Positions 38,501 to 42,877 of a stretch of DNA of 64,000 bases are shown here, piece by piece. The stretch is from the NCBI GenBank assembly GCA_020796225.1, contig CM036755.1, forward strand, positions 41,740,806 through 41,804,805, in the 5' to 3' direction. The stretch comes from Arion vulgaris (lineage: Eukaryota > Mollusca > Gastropoda > Stylommatophora > Arionidae). The notes under the pieces were generated by a model that saw only the letters and a program-made list of their open reading frames with translations, ran no database searches and was not told where the DNA came from. The stretch's first letter is position 1. Each line of letters starts with the position of its first letter. The translations under genes and the position numbers were made by a program.

Positions 38501-41500
38501 AAATGGCGTGTAGAAAATCTTCCAGAATGATTACACCAACACAAAAAGCTTTAGCGTTGTTGTCATATGGTGCTGACGACATATTCAACGATGTAGATAG
38601 CGGAGATGATGATATATTCTCATCAAGTGAATCTGTTCATTCAGATTCTGAAAATTCTGATGTACAGGTGAGTGACACTGAAAACGAAAACAGTGATACT
38701 GATACTATTACTCATGAATGTGATTTACGCCAAGCAAGCGTTTCTAGAACCGACTTGTCGCAAGTACTAGTACTGAGCGAGTAGCAAGTACTACTAGAAC
38801 TAGTAATAGTGGACAGGGTTCACAACTAGGAAGACCTGGAGGTTGTGGTAACCAAAGGGGAGCCATACAAGGTGCCCAAACAATTCAAAGAGGGCGTGGC
38901 AGAGGACTGCCTGTTGCTGCTAGAGCCACTAGAGGAGGTTATCGTCGTGTTGCTGGTGCTGGAAATACTACTAACGATAGTATAGATAACTGGATTGATG
39001 CAGGACATCAACCTCCTAATCCAGATATACTATTTGAAAGTGTTCCAGGCCTCCAGTGTAACACTGATGGATTTACAGAGGCTCAGTTTGTAGAACTGTT
39101 CATCAATGAAAATTTTGTGAACAACCTAGTTCTGCAGACTAACCTCTATGCACAGCAGTACAGGGATGGTTTGAATCCAGAGAAGCTGGCAAAATTTCAG
39201 TGGAAAGAAGTCGACTATGTTGAGATGAAAAAGTTTTTAGGAATGTCCCTATTGATGGGGATAATAAAACTCCCAAACATCCGAAACTACTGGTCGACAA
39301 AATCTCTCTACAATTTGCCAGTATTCCGCTCTGTGATGTCACGGAACAGATATTTTGATATTTTGAAATACCTGCATTTCAATGACAATGCACACTTGCC
39401 TGCCAAGGATGACCCTGCATATGACCGCCTGTACAAGATCCGGCCTGTTGTTGACCACTTATTCGACAAATTTCAACAAGTTTATCAACCTCGCCGTGAT
39501 GTGTGTGTGATGAAAGTCTACTACTATGGAAAGGCCAGTCTGCTATTTGACAGTACATCCCACTCAAGCGAGCCAGGTTTGGCATAAAAATCTACCTGTG
39601 CTGTGAGTCGGATGGTGAAGTGAGTGGCAGTGGTGGTTATTGTTATAGATTCAAAATCTACGCAGGCAAAGAAGACAACGTGAGCGACATCCAGCAGGTT
39701 ATTCCTGCTGATGCTGAACACTTGTCAGTGAGCGAGCGGATGGTTGTGTACCTCATTGCTCCCCTGCTAGGCAAAGGCCACCATGTGTACTGCGACAACT
39801 GGTACACTAGTTTGCGACTGTTTCTCTACCTGCTAGAGAAACAAACTCTTGCCTGCGGCACAATCCGTGTGGGAAGGGGCATACCGGAGCAGTTGCAACT
39901 AGTCCAGCTGGATAAAGGGGCCTCATCTGCCATCTGTGGTGACGGAAAAGTTGTGGCCACCAAGTACCACAGTACAAAAGTAGTCCATCTACTGTCGACT
40001 GTTCATGGGCATGCGGAGGATGAAATTCCTGATACCAGGAATAAGGGATCACCCGTAGGCCCAAAGTATCAGCCCAGTACAACAGGAACATGGGAGGTGT
40101 TGACAAACATGATCAGCTGATACAGCCTTATGACTGCACCAGGAAGTCTCTCAAGTGGACCAAGAAACTTTTTTTCCATTGTCTTCAATTGGCAGCATGT
40201 AATGCTTTCATTCTTGCCAAGAAGACTGGATATTCAAAAAGATTTCTTGATTTCCTCGAGTCAGTTGCTGCATCATGGATGTTCAACAATGGCCCTCCTC
40301 CAACGGTACCTGTACCTGGCACAGTCTCTGTCAACACTGGTGATGCTGATGATGATGCAGTTCGAATGATTGAAAAGCATTACATTTATATGCTACCCCC
40401 AACACAGAAAGCTAAACCATACAAGCCCTGCAGAGTGTGCCTAAAAAAAAAAAAGCGAAAGGAGTCTCGCTTTTACTGTCGCTCCTGCCCCTCCAAACCA
40501 GGCCTGTGCTTGGGGGAATGCTTTGAGGATTATCATTCGAAGGCTATATACTGGATGTGACTTGTGGTAAGTCTGAATGTATGTTTATGTGTATGTTTAT
40601 GTCGTTTTACATTATTATTTATGCTAAAATACCAGAATTTTTATGCCATTTTTTTTTTTTTTTTTTTTAAAAACAAAAAAAAACAATAAAGCAGTACAAA
40701 CACAATTTTTTATTATCAAAACATACACATACATATTTTATATCAAAATACAAAATTTCAAACAAATATTCCAAAAATAACAGAGTTATTAAATTTTCAA
40801 ATAAGTTGGTAGTAACTTGGTAGAAATGCAGAAAACACTTGGGATAGGCTGTGCAGTTTATCCTATAACCACTGGTAAACAAGGGGTTAAGGGCACATAC
40901 AACAGAATATCTTTGAATTTTTAGTGGTTCAGTTTCTTGTACTCAATATCAGTCAATTCCTCTCAATTGTATATCTGCTACCCTCTTTAAGCAAAAGTAG
41001 TTTTTAAATGGGATAGCTGGACCTCTGGATCAACAACAATAGACACCAGTTTTGCCACTATCTCTGGTACTGTTCAGCACATACACTGTAAGAATAACAG
41101 GACGGGGGATGATAATGTCATATGCAGATGAAGTTTAGGTGTACTGTCAAGGATTTGGAGCAAGTGAACGGAGAACTTCAGTCAGAACTTGATAGTATAA
41201 GCAGGTGGTGTGAAAACTAAACCAGACAATGGCAGTTCTCTCTGAATAGTCGTAGTAAATATTTCAACATCAACTGTGACCATGTGTTTGTAGGTGTTGG
41301 AGAGGTCTAAAGCAATGAAATACCTAATTGCAATTTGATCAGTCCTGCTTTTACCAAGTACATAGACTATATGGCAACAAATGCTTGAAAGAGCATAACT
41401 GCAAAAACTGTGAGCACCTATGTCTCTTATGTTATATTAGATGATTTAGAGCAAGGCACATTAGAAGACAGAGTTGATGCATTTGAGATGTGGATATATA

Positions 41501-42536
41501 GAAGAATAGGCAGAGTTTCATGGACAGAAAAACTGACAAATAAACAAGTTTTAGGAAAACTAGGCATGAAGAAACAATTGTTAAGAGAAATAAAATTCAG
41601 ACAAGTAAAGTATTTTGGGCACATAAAAAGACATGACACCATGATAAAACATTTACTAGAGGGGAAAGTTGAGGGGGAAGAGCAAGAGGAAGACCGAGAG
41701 ATAAGTGGGAGGGAAACTTTAAGAAATGGACAGGTTACAGTCTAGCAGTGTGCAACGTCAAGGTGAAAGACAGAGGATGCTGGAGATTCATTGCAGCCAA
41801 CCTTCGATGTGGAGACGGCACCTGATGATGATGATGACATTGGTCTTGGTAAATTCCATGCGTGCTCAAAATGCGCGTTAAAATGTCCTCATTCAGGGAG
41901 GCTGAGTATCTAAATGATTCAAGGAACAAGAGTGAATCTTCTACCCTGATCCAGACTGCAAAAATGTCAAATGAAGTGGGGTGTAGCAAGAGAGTACAGC
42001 GTTGGTTGCTAAGATAGTAGTAAACAAACAGAAATGATGTAGTCAGAAGCTCATGGACATCCTGAGGAAGAGAACGTAACAAGTCGTATGTGTATGGACT
42101 ACTTGTTTCGATGTACAGTACAGTCAGTACACTACACTGAGTACACAGTGAATGTGATCAGTGAGTGACGATGATCTGTCAACTAAACAAAACTAGGCCA
42201 GGTTTAAAGAAGTGCATTGATTTCAAATTTGATTGGCACATTTTTTCGCATATGTAAAAAGTAACTACTTCGAAGGGTATTATTCTGAGTATATTAGATT
42301 TTCAGAGCATAAACTCAAATCTCATAAACGGATAAATGATAATAGATACACTTTTTAATTGTTTAGGGTGAGGCAAACCAGAAAGACCAACGAAGAAAAA
42401 CACATATTAAAATTAGAAAGCCAAAGCGGGAGATACTCACGGTCTTCTTCTGCAAAAGCATCTCATTTGTCATTGCCTCCATAAGTCTTTCTCTCTCCTC
42501 ATGGCATCGCCTCTGCTGTTCAAGAATAGATTCCAT
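2429..42536 (-). CDS. Splicing factor 3A subunit 3 (SF3a60), 14 of the coding exons; C-terminus outside window
   Basis: Encodes SF3a60, a nuclear subunit of the SF3a complex of the U2 snRNP, which helps anchor U2 at the branch site during pre-mRNA splicing. Fourteen exons, all with GT donors and AG acceptors, join without a frame break into residues 1-431: 42536-42441, 38046-37999, 32873-32821, 30980-30875, 28658-28586, 25835-25744, 23588-23506, 19937-19865, 17280-17215, 16468-16400, 14629-14562, 11126-11007, 8804-8570, 2539-2429. Recognised by segments such as [62 protein letters not shown] and CEICGN...[12 protein letters not shown]. The human protein has about 500 residues, so the last 70 or so, including the second half of the matrin-type zinc finger, lie beyond base 1. 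Introns total about 39 kb and hold most of the window's transposons. The start is the first ATG, matching the family's N-terminus. Identification is near certain; exon borders rest on homology and splice sites. Confidence 0.97.
2637..2850 (-). mobile_element. tRNA-derived SINE (family D), minus strand
   Basis: Its 3' part is the family D end (GATTGACTTCATTGCA on the plus strand). Its 5' part reads on the minus strand as a tRNA-like head with a B-box (GTGGGTTTGAATCC, reverse of 2790-2803). The 5' end merges into the satellite that starts at 2832. Other copies: 10660-10800, 22758-22900, 33060-33332, 54640-54862. Confidence 0.8.
2832..6455. repeat. 49/56-bp satellite array, about 65 copies
   Basis: The first roughly 10 units (to about 3350) are 49 bp. 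From there to 6455 the unit is 56 bp through insertion of AAAGTAC before CAGTG, with about 55 copies. Each unit carries AACTGCTTCACATTGAGACC and CTCTATATAAC. Variant positions (AAACTG/AAACCG, GTGTTT/GTGATT, CCCTCT/CCCCCT) recur in blocks, indicating duplication of multi-unit segments. It lies in SF3A3 intron 13. The AACTGCTTCACATTGA piece equals the 5' end of the adjoining SINE. Confidence 0.97.
6470..6700 (-). mobile_element. SINE family C, diverged copy
   Basis: Shares AATTCAGGCATA, AGTCATG, TTTTGTGTG and GAGGTACTTG...TTAGATCC in order with the copy at 9480-9703, which is bounded by a target-site duplication. The ORF at 6477-6686 is therefore probably not a gene. Confidence 0.55.
6725..7050. 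repeat. Degenerate tandem repeat, about 60 bp, about 5 copies
   Basis: Repeats of TTTGGTAAGTTCAGTTGCAAA followed by a CTATCGGCAGTCAACATTTC segment, with varied indels. The apparent ORFs across it are repeat translations. Confidence 0.8.
7290..7500. repeat. CT-rich minisatellite, about 7 copies of a 30-38 bp unit
   Basis: Unit with GATCCCCACTCATGTATC followed by a variable (CT)n tract and CTTGC. Length differences come mainly from the CT tract. Confidence 0.9.
7560..8270. other. Intronic sequence without a recognisable feature
   Basis: Part of SF3A3 intron 13. No splice-compatible conserved exon, RNA or repeat family is recognised. The 61-residue ORF at 7881-8066 has no visible domain. Confidence 0.5.
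8280..8458. repeat. Direct duplication, 99-bp spacing
   Basis: 8281-8359 and 8380-8458 are nearly identical (TTCTCCCTATCAAAATAAAC ... TCCGTCAGGAAACCTCAC), separated by a short CTTTCTCCCGTCACAG linker. The duplication lies about 110 bp beyond the exon 13 donor. Confidence 0.93.
8570..8804 (-). CDS. SF3A3 exon 13 (residues 316-394)
   Basis: The largest exon seen (235 bp). It encodes [31 protein letters not shown], an acidic stretch ([19 protein letters not shown]) and [12 protein letters not shown]. The acceptor is CTCCATGCTCAG at 8805. The reading frame stays open upstream of the acceptor, but that part has no similarity to the family and is intron. Donor GTCAGA. Confidence 0.97.
9022..9085. 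mobile_element. Isolated mariner terminus
   Basis: Starting after a TA dinucleotide, about 45 bp match the reversed right end of the mariner at 35588-37145 (AGTCAATAAGTAAGTCACAA ... GGCTGTAGAAAAATA). No matching opposite end was found nearby, so this is a fragment or a strongly rearranged copy. Confidence 0.75.
9408..9905. mobile_element. MITE with perfect 20-bp terminal inverted repeats and TA target duplication
   Basis: The left end CAGGGTGTTCAAGATAAAAG (9408-9427) is the exact reverse complement of 9886-9905. TA flanks both ends (9406-9407, 9906-9907), as for Tc1/mariner-type elements. No transposase. It contains a SINE (9480-9703). A second copy in the opposite orientation lies at about 37571-37831 and lacks that SINE. 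Confidence 0.93.
9480..9703 (-). mobile_element. SINE family C inside a MITE
   Basis: Flanked by the 8-bp direct repeat GATGGTTC (9472-9479, 9704-9711). It begins on the plus strand with (TTC)n, so the element runs on the minus strand with a (GAA)n 3' tail. The empty site is seen in the other MITE copy at about 37760. A related diverged copy is at 6470-6700. Confidence 0.88.
9910..10300. other. Intronic sequence without a recognised feature
   Basis: SF3A3 intron 12. No conserved ORF or repeat family identified. Confidence 0.4.
10310..10645 (+). mobile_element. LINE reverse-transcriptase C-terminal remnant
   Basis: Broken reading frames encode a tail of the type [13 protein letters not shown] followed by a [14 protein letters not shown] stretch, as found after the RT domain of several non-LTR elements. 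Too decayed for family assignment. Confidence 0.7.
10660..10800 (+). mobile_element. SINE family D, 3' part
   Basis: Matches the body and end of the 33060-33332 copy: GGAGCTATGGAGTT, TTGTGCAATACTCTC, then CCAGTGCACTGAAATCAATC. The tRNA-like head is missing. Confidence 0.75.
11007..11126 (-). CDS. SF3A3 exon 12 (residues 276-316)
   Basis: A 120-bp exon encoding [20 protein letters not shown], then a basic linker. The donor GTGAGA lies inside AGCAAGTGAGA, so the exon must end at 11007 for exon 13 to stay in frame. Confidence 0.95.
11330..11700 (-). mobile_element. LINE C-terminal remnant
   Basis: Extended similarity to 43830-44105 (shared CTGCTTATGTGGCCAAACCA, AGTGTCAGGATAAGAAGAGA). On the minus strand it corresponds to an [15 protein letters not shown] tail, also seen in sense at 45490-45900. 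Confidence 0.75.
11711..11920 (-). CDS. Unassigned 69-residue ORF, acidic
   Basis: Encodes an acidic peptide ([20 protein letters not shown] ... [10 protein letters not shown]). It lies in SF3A3 intron 11 next to LINE debris. Acidic Ser/Asp stretches of this kind occur at the N-terminus of piggyBac-type transposases, but nothing else of such an element is visible. Function unknown; probably a transposon remnant. Confidence 0.2.
   Translation of the reverse strand: MQDKIDTFDDLGEIDDLQDQDYPESDTEDVSDDDIDRSCGCSKEEEVDLGTVMQKLSSQPFDVGTASII
12114..12364 (+). mobile_element. SINE family A
   Basis: A full-length copy bounded by an imperfect 14-bp target duplication (TTTGGCTAAAAGTG at 12100, TTTGTCTAAAACTG at 12365). 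It has the family modules GCATGTCATAGGAGGCG, CTAGGGAAGCTACCCTAGTA and ATCACAAAGAGTGGTTTAAC, and a GAAGAAG tail. Confidence 0.93.
12500..13128 (+). mobile_element. LINE C-terminal fragment, interrupted by a SINE
   Basis: Resembles 52590-52960 and the reverse of 63367-63747: an FENRCLRKIMNIK-like coding segment, then [20 protein letters not shown] and [12 protein letters not shown]. Split at 12624 by a family A SINE; homology resumes at 12886. Confidence 0.8.
12625..12885 (-). mobile_element. SINE family A inside a LINE
   Basis: Minus-strand copy flanked by CACTAGTAA (12615-12623 and 12886-12894). The plus strand begins with the reversed tail CTTCTTCCTCG and ends near the reversed head. Confidence 0.9.
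13138..13393 (-). mobile_element. SINE family A
   Basis: Flanked by the perfect 9-bp duplication TCTCACAGT (13129-13137, 13394-13402). Contains the reversed modules ACAAGTAGGCC and TTTATTTACTAGGGTAGCTT. Confidence 0.93.
13403..14561. other. Intronic sequence, no recognised feature
   Basis: SF3A3 intron 11. The ORFs at 13466-13753 and 13861-14166 show no domain and no splice-compatible similarity to known families. Confidence 0.4.
14562..14629 (-). CDS. SF3A3 exon 11 (residues 254-276)
   Basis: A 68-bp exon encoding [20 protein letters not shown] and CG plus two bases of Gly276. Central SAP-like module. Acceptor TTTCAG, donor GTGAGT. Confidence 0.97.
15347..15970 (+). mobile_element. LINE 3' end nested in the foldback element, itself holding a SINE
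   Basis: Flanked by AAGTCATAATC (15336-15346, 15971-15981). Encodes remnants of an RT tail ([13 protein letters not shown], TKFRTFG-like, ERHDRLR-like) and ends in TGATTGATTG, a short tandem 3' end usual for several LINE clades. The same subfamily occurs at 47330-47905. Confidence 0.9.
15683..15930 (+). mobile_element. SINE family B nested in a LINE
   Basis: Flanked by the perfect 12-bp duplication ATGATCGCCTAC (15671-15682, 15931-15942). Starts CGCCCGAGTGGTTACCGGGC (similar to the A-box region of tRNA-Ser/Leu) and ends in GAAGAAGAAG. Confidence 0.97.
16141..16215 (+). mobile_element. SINE family D 3' end fragment
   Basis: Contains GATGCAATGAAGTCAATCCTT-like sequence, the conserved 3' end of family D. 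Confidence 0.65.
16400..16468 (-). CDS. SF3A3 exon 10 (residues 231-253)
   Basis: A 69-bp exon encoding [19 protein letters not shown] then SSWE. This is the start of the SAP-like helical module of SF3a60. Acceptor AACAG, donor GTAAGA. Confidence 0.97.
16500..16620 (+). mobile_element. tRNA-like SINE head, possibly family D
   Basis: Contains an A-box-like ACTCAATGGTTAGAGCG and a B-box-like GGTTCAAACCTC with tRNA-like spacing, followed by CTCCAGTGCACTAAG. Stem pairing is incomplete, so this is not called a functional tRNA. Confidence 0.5.
16823..17065 (-). mobile_element. SINE family A
   Basis: Flanked by the perfect 12-bp duplication ACCATCACCACT (16811-16822, 17066-17077). It interrupts a short repeat of CCATGACCACTAAATTACTT units. 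Lies in SF3A3 intron 9, about 140 bp from exon 9. Confidence 0.97.
17215..17280 (-). CDS. SF3A3 exon 9 (residues 209-230)
   Basis: A 66-bp exon encoding [18 protein letters not shown] then PGWP, matching the family's AEFEK..W..GTFPGWP. Acceptor TTCAG, donor GTATGT. Confidence 0.96.
17940..18574. mobile_element. Foldback element, about 320-bp inverted arms, TTAA at both ends
   Basis: Left arm 17944-18265 and right arm about 18268-18570 are imperfect reverse complements over nearly their whole length. Examples are TTTGGGTAAACACACCCCC against GGGGGTGTTTTTATCCAAA, and GTTGCCATGGAAACAATAC against TTGTTTCCATGGAAACG. Ends are TTAAGGGGG and CCCCCTTAA. No ORF. Lies in SF3A3 intron 8; the transcript could form a long hairpin. 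Confidence 0.9.
18965..19400 (+). mobile_element. LINE with RNase H-like C-terminal region, fragment
   Basis: Encodes in broken frames a [14 protein letters not shown] then [16 protein letters not shown] segment, which resembles the RNase H domain of I/Jockey-group non-LTR elements. Continues with [12 protein letters not shown] and [12 protein letters not shown] tail. Nearly the same sequence is at 28770-29155. Confidence 0.75.
19865..19937 (-). CDS. SF3A3 exon 8 (residues 184-208)
   Basis: A 73-bp exon encoding [20 protein letters not shown] and DLPD. Acceptor CTGCAG, donor GTAAGT. Confidence 0.95.
20080..20290 (-). mobile_element. LINE C-terminal remnant (weak)
   Basis: On the minus strand a GRPRKDG-like stretch lies next to CTATACCATCTAACCATC. 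Weak, but consistent with the tails elsewhere in the window. Confidence 0.4.
20548..20662. repeat. Dispersed repeat shared with 32490-32600
   Basis: CGCCATTTGGAGCTCTGGTG ... CCCAGCCTACCTGCAAGGCA is nearly identical at 32490-32600. The class of element is unknown. Confidence 0.8.
20757..20990 (-). mobile_element. SINE family A
   Basis: Minus-strand copy with reversed tail CTTCTTCTTTGAACG and reversed head CGGCCCGGCACCACC. Flanks GTGACTAACTGATTAATC and GTGACTGATTTATC form an imperfect target duplication. Confidence 0.85.
21000..21256. other. Intronic sequence without a recognised feature
   Basis: SF3A3 intron 7. AT-rich; nothing identified. Confidence 0.4.
21257..22100. mobile_element. Candidate TTAA-flanked DNA element
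   Basis: TTAACTGATTAGCTG (21257) and AATCAGTTAA (22091-22100) are inverted, giving a 10-bp terminal repeat including TTAA, the piggyBac-type target. A second TTAACTGATTAAC-like motif lies inside at 21417. The 90-residue minus-strand ORF 21216-21488 crosses the left end and is unassigned. The class is inferred only from the ends. Confidence 0.4.
22101..22757. other. Intronic sequence without a recognised feature
   Basis: SF3A3 intron 7. A 60-residue ORF at 22389-22571 has no visible domain. 22600-22745 may be decayed LINE sequence. Confidence 0.35.
22758..22900 (-). mobile_element. SINE family D fragment
   Basis: Contains TATAGCTCCAGCAACAG and, on the minus strand, a B-box region (reverse of GTCCGGATTAAACCTACAA) in family D order. 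Both ends are decayed. Confidence 0.65.
23078..23332 (+). mobile_element. SINE family A
   Basis: Flanked by the perfect 11-bp duplication CATTCAGGTCT (23067-23077, 23333-23343). Full length, with GCAAAGAATAG, CTAGGGAAGCTACCTAGTA and the AGAAGAG tail. Confidence 0.96.
23506..23588 (-). CDS. SF3A3 exon 7 (residues 157-184)
   Basis: An 83-bp exon encoding [20 protein letters not shown] and RKNASYR plus two bases of Glu184. Acceptor TTGCAG, donor GTAAGA. Confidence 0.96.
23850..25743. other. SF3A3 intron 6, mostly unassigned
   Basis: ORFs at 24344, 24618 and 24908 show no domain. 25040-25500 may contain old LINE sequence (compare 55800-56060), but no motif is firm. Confidence 0.35.
25744..25835 (-). 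CDS. SF3A3 exon 6 (residues 126-156)
   Basis: A 92-bp exon containing [20 protein letters not shown], the best conserved stretch of the N-terminal half. Acceptor TTGCAG, donor GTAAGT; leaves phase 0. Confidence 0.97.
26428..26669 (+). mobile_element. SINE family B
   Basis: Flanked by ACAAACGCA / ACAAACACA (26419-26427, 26670-26678). Head CGCCCGAGTGCTTACGGGCC, core GCATGTCGTAAGAGGCGACT, tail GCAAAGAAGAAG. Lies in SF3A3 intron 5. Confidence 0.93.
26735..27125. repeat. 30-bp minisatellite, about 12 copies
   Basis: Units of GTATGTCCACCTCATCTAG followed by TAATTGCTATG. Because 30 is a multiple of three, the repeat opens long ORFs (26563-27153, 26763-27098), which are not genes. Further units occur at 27573-27690 and 28340-28510, so the array was split by later insertions. 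Confidence 0.95.
27121..27572 (+). mobile_element. LINE 3' fragment inserted in the minisatellite
   Basis: Encodes [20 protein letters not shown], an [16 protein letters not shown] tail and a GRPKTTL-like stretch with small indels, ending GGAACAAACTAACTAAC. Minisatellite units directly abut both ends. Nearly identical to 53880-54330. Confidence 0.93.
27573..27690. repeat. 30-bp minisatellite, continuation after the LINE
   Basis: About three to four degenerate units of the same CACCTCATCTAGTAATTGC repeat. Confidence 0.9.
27829..28087 (+). mobile_element. SINE family A
   Basis: Flanked by GAAGGTGGTG / GAAGGCGGTG (27819-27828, 28088-28097). Starts CGCCTGTGTGGTGCCGGGGC, the best preserved 5' end of family A here, and ends in GAAGAAGAAGAA. 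Confidence 0.95.
28340..28512. repeat. 30-bp minisatellite, third block
   Basis: Five to six units with TAATTGCTATGGTATGTCC, ending 74 bp before SF3A3 exon 5. Confidence 0.88.
28586..28658 (-). CDS. SF3A3 exon 5 (residues 102-126)
   Basis: A 73-bp exon encoding [18 protein letters not shown] and QQEEAQ plus one base of Asn126. Acceptor TTTCAG, donor GTAGGT. Confidence 0.95.
28770..29155 (+). mobile_element. LINE with RNase H-like C-terminal region, fragment
   Basis: Encodes [20 protein letters not shown] then [12 protein letters not shown] and, after frame breaks, [10 protein letters not shown] and CPKCHD. Resembles the end of I/Jockey-group non-LTR elements. Copy of 18965-19400. It begins about 110 bp upstream of exon 5 in gene sense. 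Confidence 0.8.
29500..30870. other. SF3A3 intron 4, no recognised feature
   Basis: ORFs at 29717-29983 and 29802-30065 overlap in different frames and show no domain. TTTATT-rich sequence dominates to 30870. Confidence 0.35.
30875..30980 (-). CDS. SF3A3 exon 4 (residues 66-101)
   Basis: A 106-bp exon that completes Gly66 and encodes [18 protein letters not shown] and a following [15 protein letters not shown]. This is the SF3a60-binding region conserved in the family. Acceptor ATCAG, donor GTAACT. Confidence 0.96.
31140..31700 (+). mobile_element. LINE with RNase H and zinc-knuckle-like C-terminus, remnant
   Basis: A broken coding stretch ends with [19 protein letters not shown] and [10 protein letters not shown], the Cys-rich tail found after the RNase H domain in Jockey/I-type elements. 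Confidence 0.8.
31899..32140 (+). mobile_element. SINE family A
   Basis: Flanked by the perfect 11-bp duplication AAGACAGGGTA (31888-31898, 32141-32151). Head CACCTGTGTGGTGCCAGGGC. Lies in SF3A3 intron 3. Confidence 0.96.
32490..32770. repeat. Dispersed repeat, long copy
   Basis: The first about 110 bp match 20548-20662. The rest (GTAGCTACCCTTAGACAACC ... CCAATCGAACTACAAGGCAG) continues the element or is a neighbour. GC-richer than the flanks. Class unknown. Confidence 0.65.
32821..32873 (-). CDS. SF3A3 exon 3 (residues 49-66)
   Basis: A 53-bp exon encoding [17 protein letters not shown] plus two bases of Gly66, then a GTATGT donor. Acceptor TTGTCAG. Confidence 0.94.
33060..33332 (+). mobile_element. 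tRNA-derived SINE family D, full length
   Basis: Flanked by ACTTCTGTGT (33050-33059, 33333-33342). Has an A-box TGGCTAAGTGG and a B-box GGTTCGAATCC with tRNA-like spacing, then a body with TTTGTGCAATAGTCTCGGC and the 3' end GGTGCAATGAAGTCAATCC. The ORF inside (33128-33319) is not a gene. Confidence 0.9.
33820..34600 (+). mobile_element. LINE reverse-transcriptase C-terminal half, degraded
   Basis: Shows FADDIALLS (33848-33874, catalytic Asp pair), [32 protein letters not shown] and a [14 protein letters not shown] tail, interrupted by stops and frameshifts. Non-LTR retrotransposon. Confidence 0.9.
34750..35585. other. SF3A3 intron 2 sequence, no recognised feature
   Basis: Short ORFs without domains. 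Part may belong to the preceding LINE's 3' end. Confidence 0.35.
35742..36905 (+). pseudogene. Mariner transposase, broken
   Basis: The N-terminus begins [15 protein letters not shown] and has the HTH-type [19 protein letters not shown]. The catalytic D,D34D triad is traceable: [11 protein letters not shown] (Asp at 36219), [11 protein letters not shown] (Asp at 36759) and [10 protein letters not shown] (Asp at 36862). Stops after residue about 78 (35975), at least one frameshift between the second and third Asp, and a 246-bp SINE insertion destroy the frame. Acts on DNA by cut-and-paste at TA sites when intact. Confidence 0.93.
36335..36580 (+). mobile_element. SINE family B inside the mariner
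   Basis: Flanked by the perfect 12-bp duplication AGCAGGGAAGGT (36323-36334, 36581-36592), which is transposase coding sequence. Head CGCCCGAGTGGTTACGGGCC, tail GCAAAGAAGA. Confidence 0.97.
37571..37831. mobile_element. MITE, second copy of the 9408-9905 family, reversed
   Basis: The right end CTTGAACGCCCTG before TA matches the left terminus of the other copy in reverse. The body matches through GGTTCTGACTA, GTTCATCGCCCCTTAC and TACTACGTCATAACTGAAC. The left terminus is decayed. It lacks the SINE present in the first copy. Confidence 0.82.
37999..38046 (-). CDS. SF3A3 exon 2 (residues 33-48)
   Basis: A 48-bp exon after a TTTCAG acceptor, encoding [16 protein letters not shown], then a GTAAGT donor. 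Matches the RDQINSDHR segment conserved in SF3a60. Phase 0 at both ends. Confidence 0.95.
38169..38236 (+). mobile_element. SINE family B fragment cut by the piggyBac
   Basis: CGCCCGAGTGGTTACCGGGG followed by a shortened core (GTTAAGAATAGAA, then GCTGAAATTGGCC), ending at the TTAA target of the piggyBac element. Confidence 0.75.
38241..40886 (+). mobile_element. piggyBac-type DNA transposon, structurally complete, coding region mutated
   Basis: Bounded by TTAA (38237-38240, 40887-40890). Inverted ends CCCGTTGTTTAC and, at the right, the reverse complement CCCCTTGTTTAC. The 5' subterminal region holds two copies of a palindrome: arms ACTACGT/ACGTAGT at 38253-38273, and ACTACGTGA/TCACGTAGT around GGG at 38295-38315. 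An AATAAA signal lies at 40685. Inserted in SF3A3 intron 1, opposite to the gene. Confidence 0.95.
38503..40560 (+). pseudogene. piggyBac transposase, three frameshifts and one stop
   Basis: Starts [20 protein letters not shown], then an acidic N-terminal region. The frame is lost near 38770-38810 and resumes through a Gly/Arg-rich stretch and the conserved core ([31 protein letters not shown]). A one-base loss in a GT run near 39509 moves the first catalytic Asp (DES at 39509) to another frame, and TGA at 39548 replaces the Arg of FRQY. The second Asp is in [10 protein letters not shown] (39794). The third, in [10 protein letters not shown] (40102), follows another frameshift near 40075. The C-terminal Cys-rich zinc domain (CRVC ... 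YCRSC ... CLGEC) is intact to the stop at 40560. The family cuts and pastes at TTAA. About 600 codons overall, the normal size; few lesions suggest recent loss. Confidence 0.95.
41080..41410 (+). mobile_element. LINE reverse-transcriptase fragment, Jockey-like
   Basis: Encodes MSYADEV-like (remnant of the YADD box), then [20 protein letters not shown], the segment after the RT active site in Jockey-group elements. Broken downstream. Confidence 0.75.
41410..41755 (+). mobile_element. LINE C-terminal fragment, other family
   Basis: One open frame: [33 protein letters not shown] and [14 protein letters not shown]. This is the common tail of a large non-LTR group. A minus-strand relative lies at 56742-56954. 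Confidence 0.88.
41760..42430. other. SF3A3 intron 1, no recognised feature
   Basis: No domain in the short ORFs. Sequence becomes AT-rich towards exon 1. Confidence 0.35.
42441..42536 (-). CDS. SF3A3 exon 1 (residues 1-32)
   Basis: The start codon is CAT at 42536-42534 on the plus strand. It encodes [10 protein letters not shown]..., a charged N-terminal helix, and ends in ...LLQKKT before a GTGAGT donor (42440). Phase 0. Confidence 0.96.
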
Positions 42537-42877
42537 ACTAACACGTATTAAGGTTCACAATTTACTTTGCCAAGGTTTGAAATAGCATTCCAATTCAGAG
42601 ACAGATAGTTGAAAACATACACACTTTATCTATACTACACACAAACGTTAGCGGAACAGGAAACTGCTGCAGCGCACAAAGCTAAGATTTAATAGCCCTC
42701 AACGTTTCGCATAAAGCTAAAATAAACAACTTGTAGACTTTGATTAGATATTTTATTTAGTATTATATATTACGTAACTGAAGTTAAGCTATTAAACCCA
42801 AGTAATAAAACAACGTGGTTTTTTTTTTGTTTATATAAGTTACTATATTAAACAAACCAATGCCATCTTTATCAGCT
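42537..42877. promoter_or_regulatory. Intergenic region between SF3A3 start and tRNA-Trp
   Basis: A 341-bp head-to-head spacer that must hold the 5' UTR and probably the promoter of SF3A3. No clear TATA box or initiator can be assigned by eye. Free of recognised transposons, in contrast to the surroundings. Confidence 0.4.
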
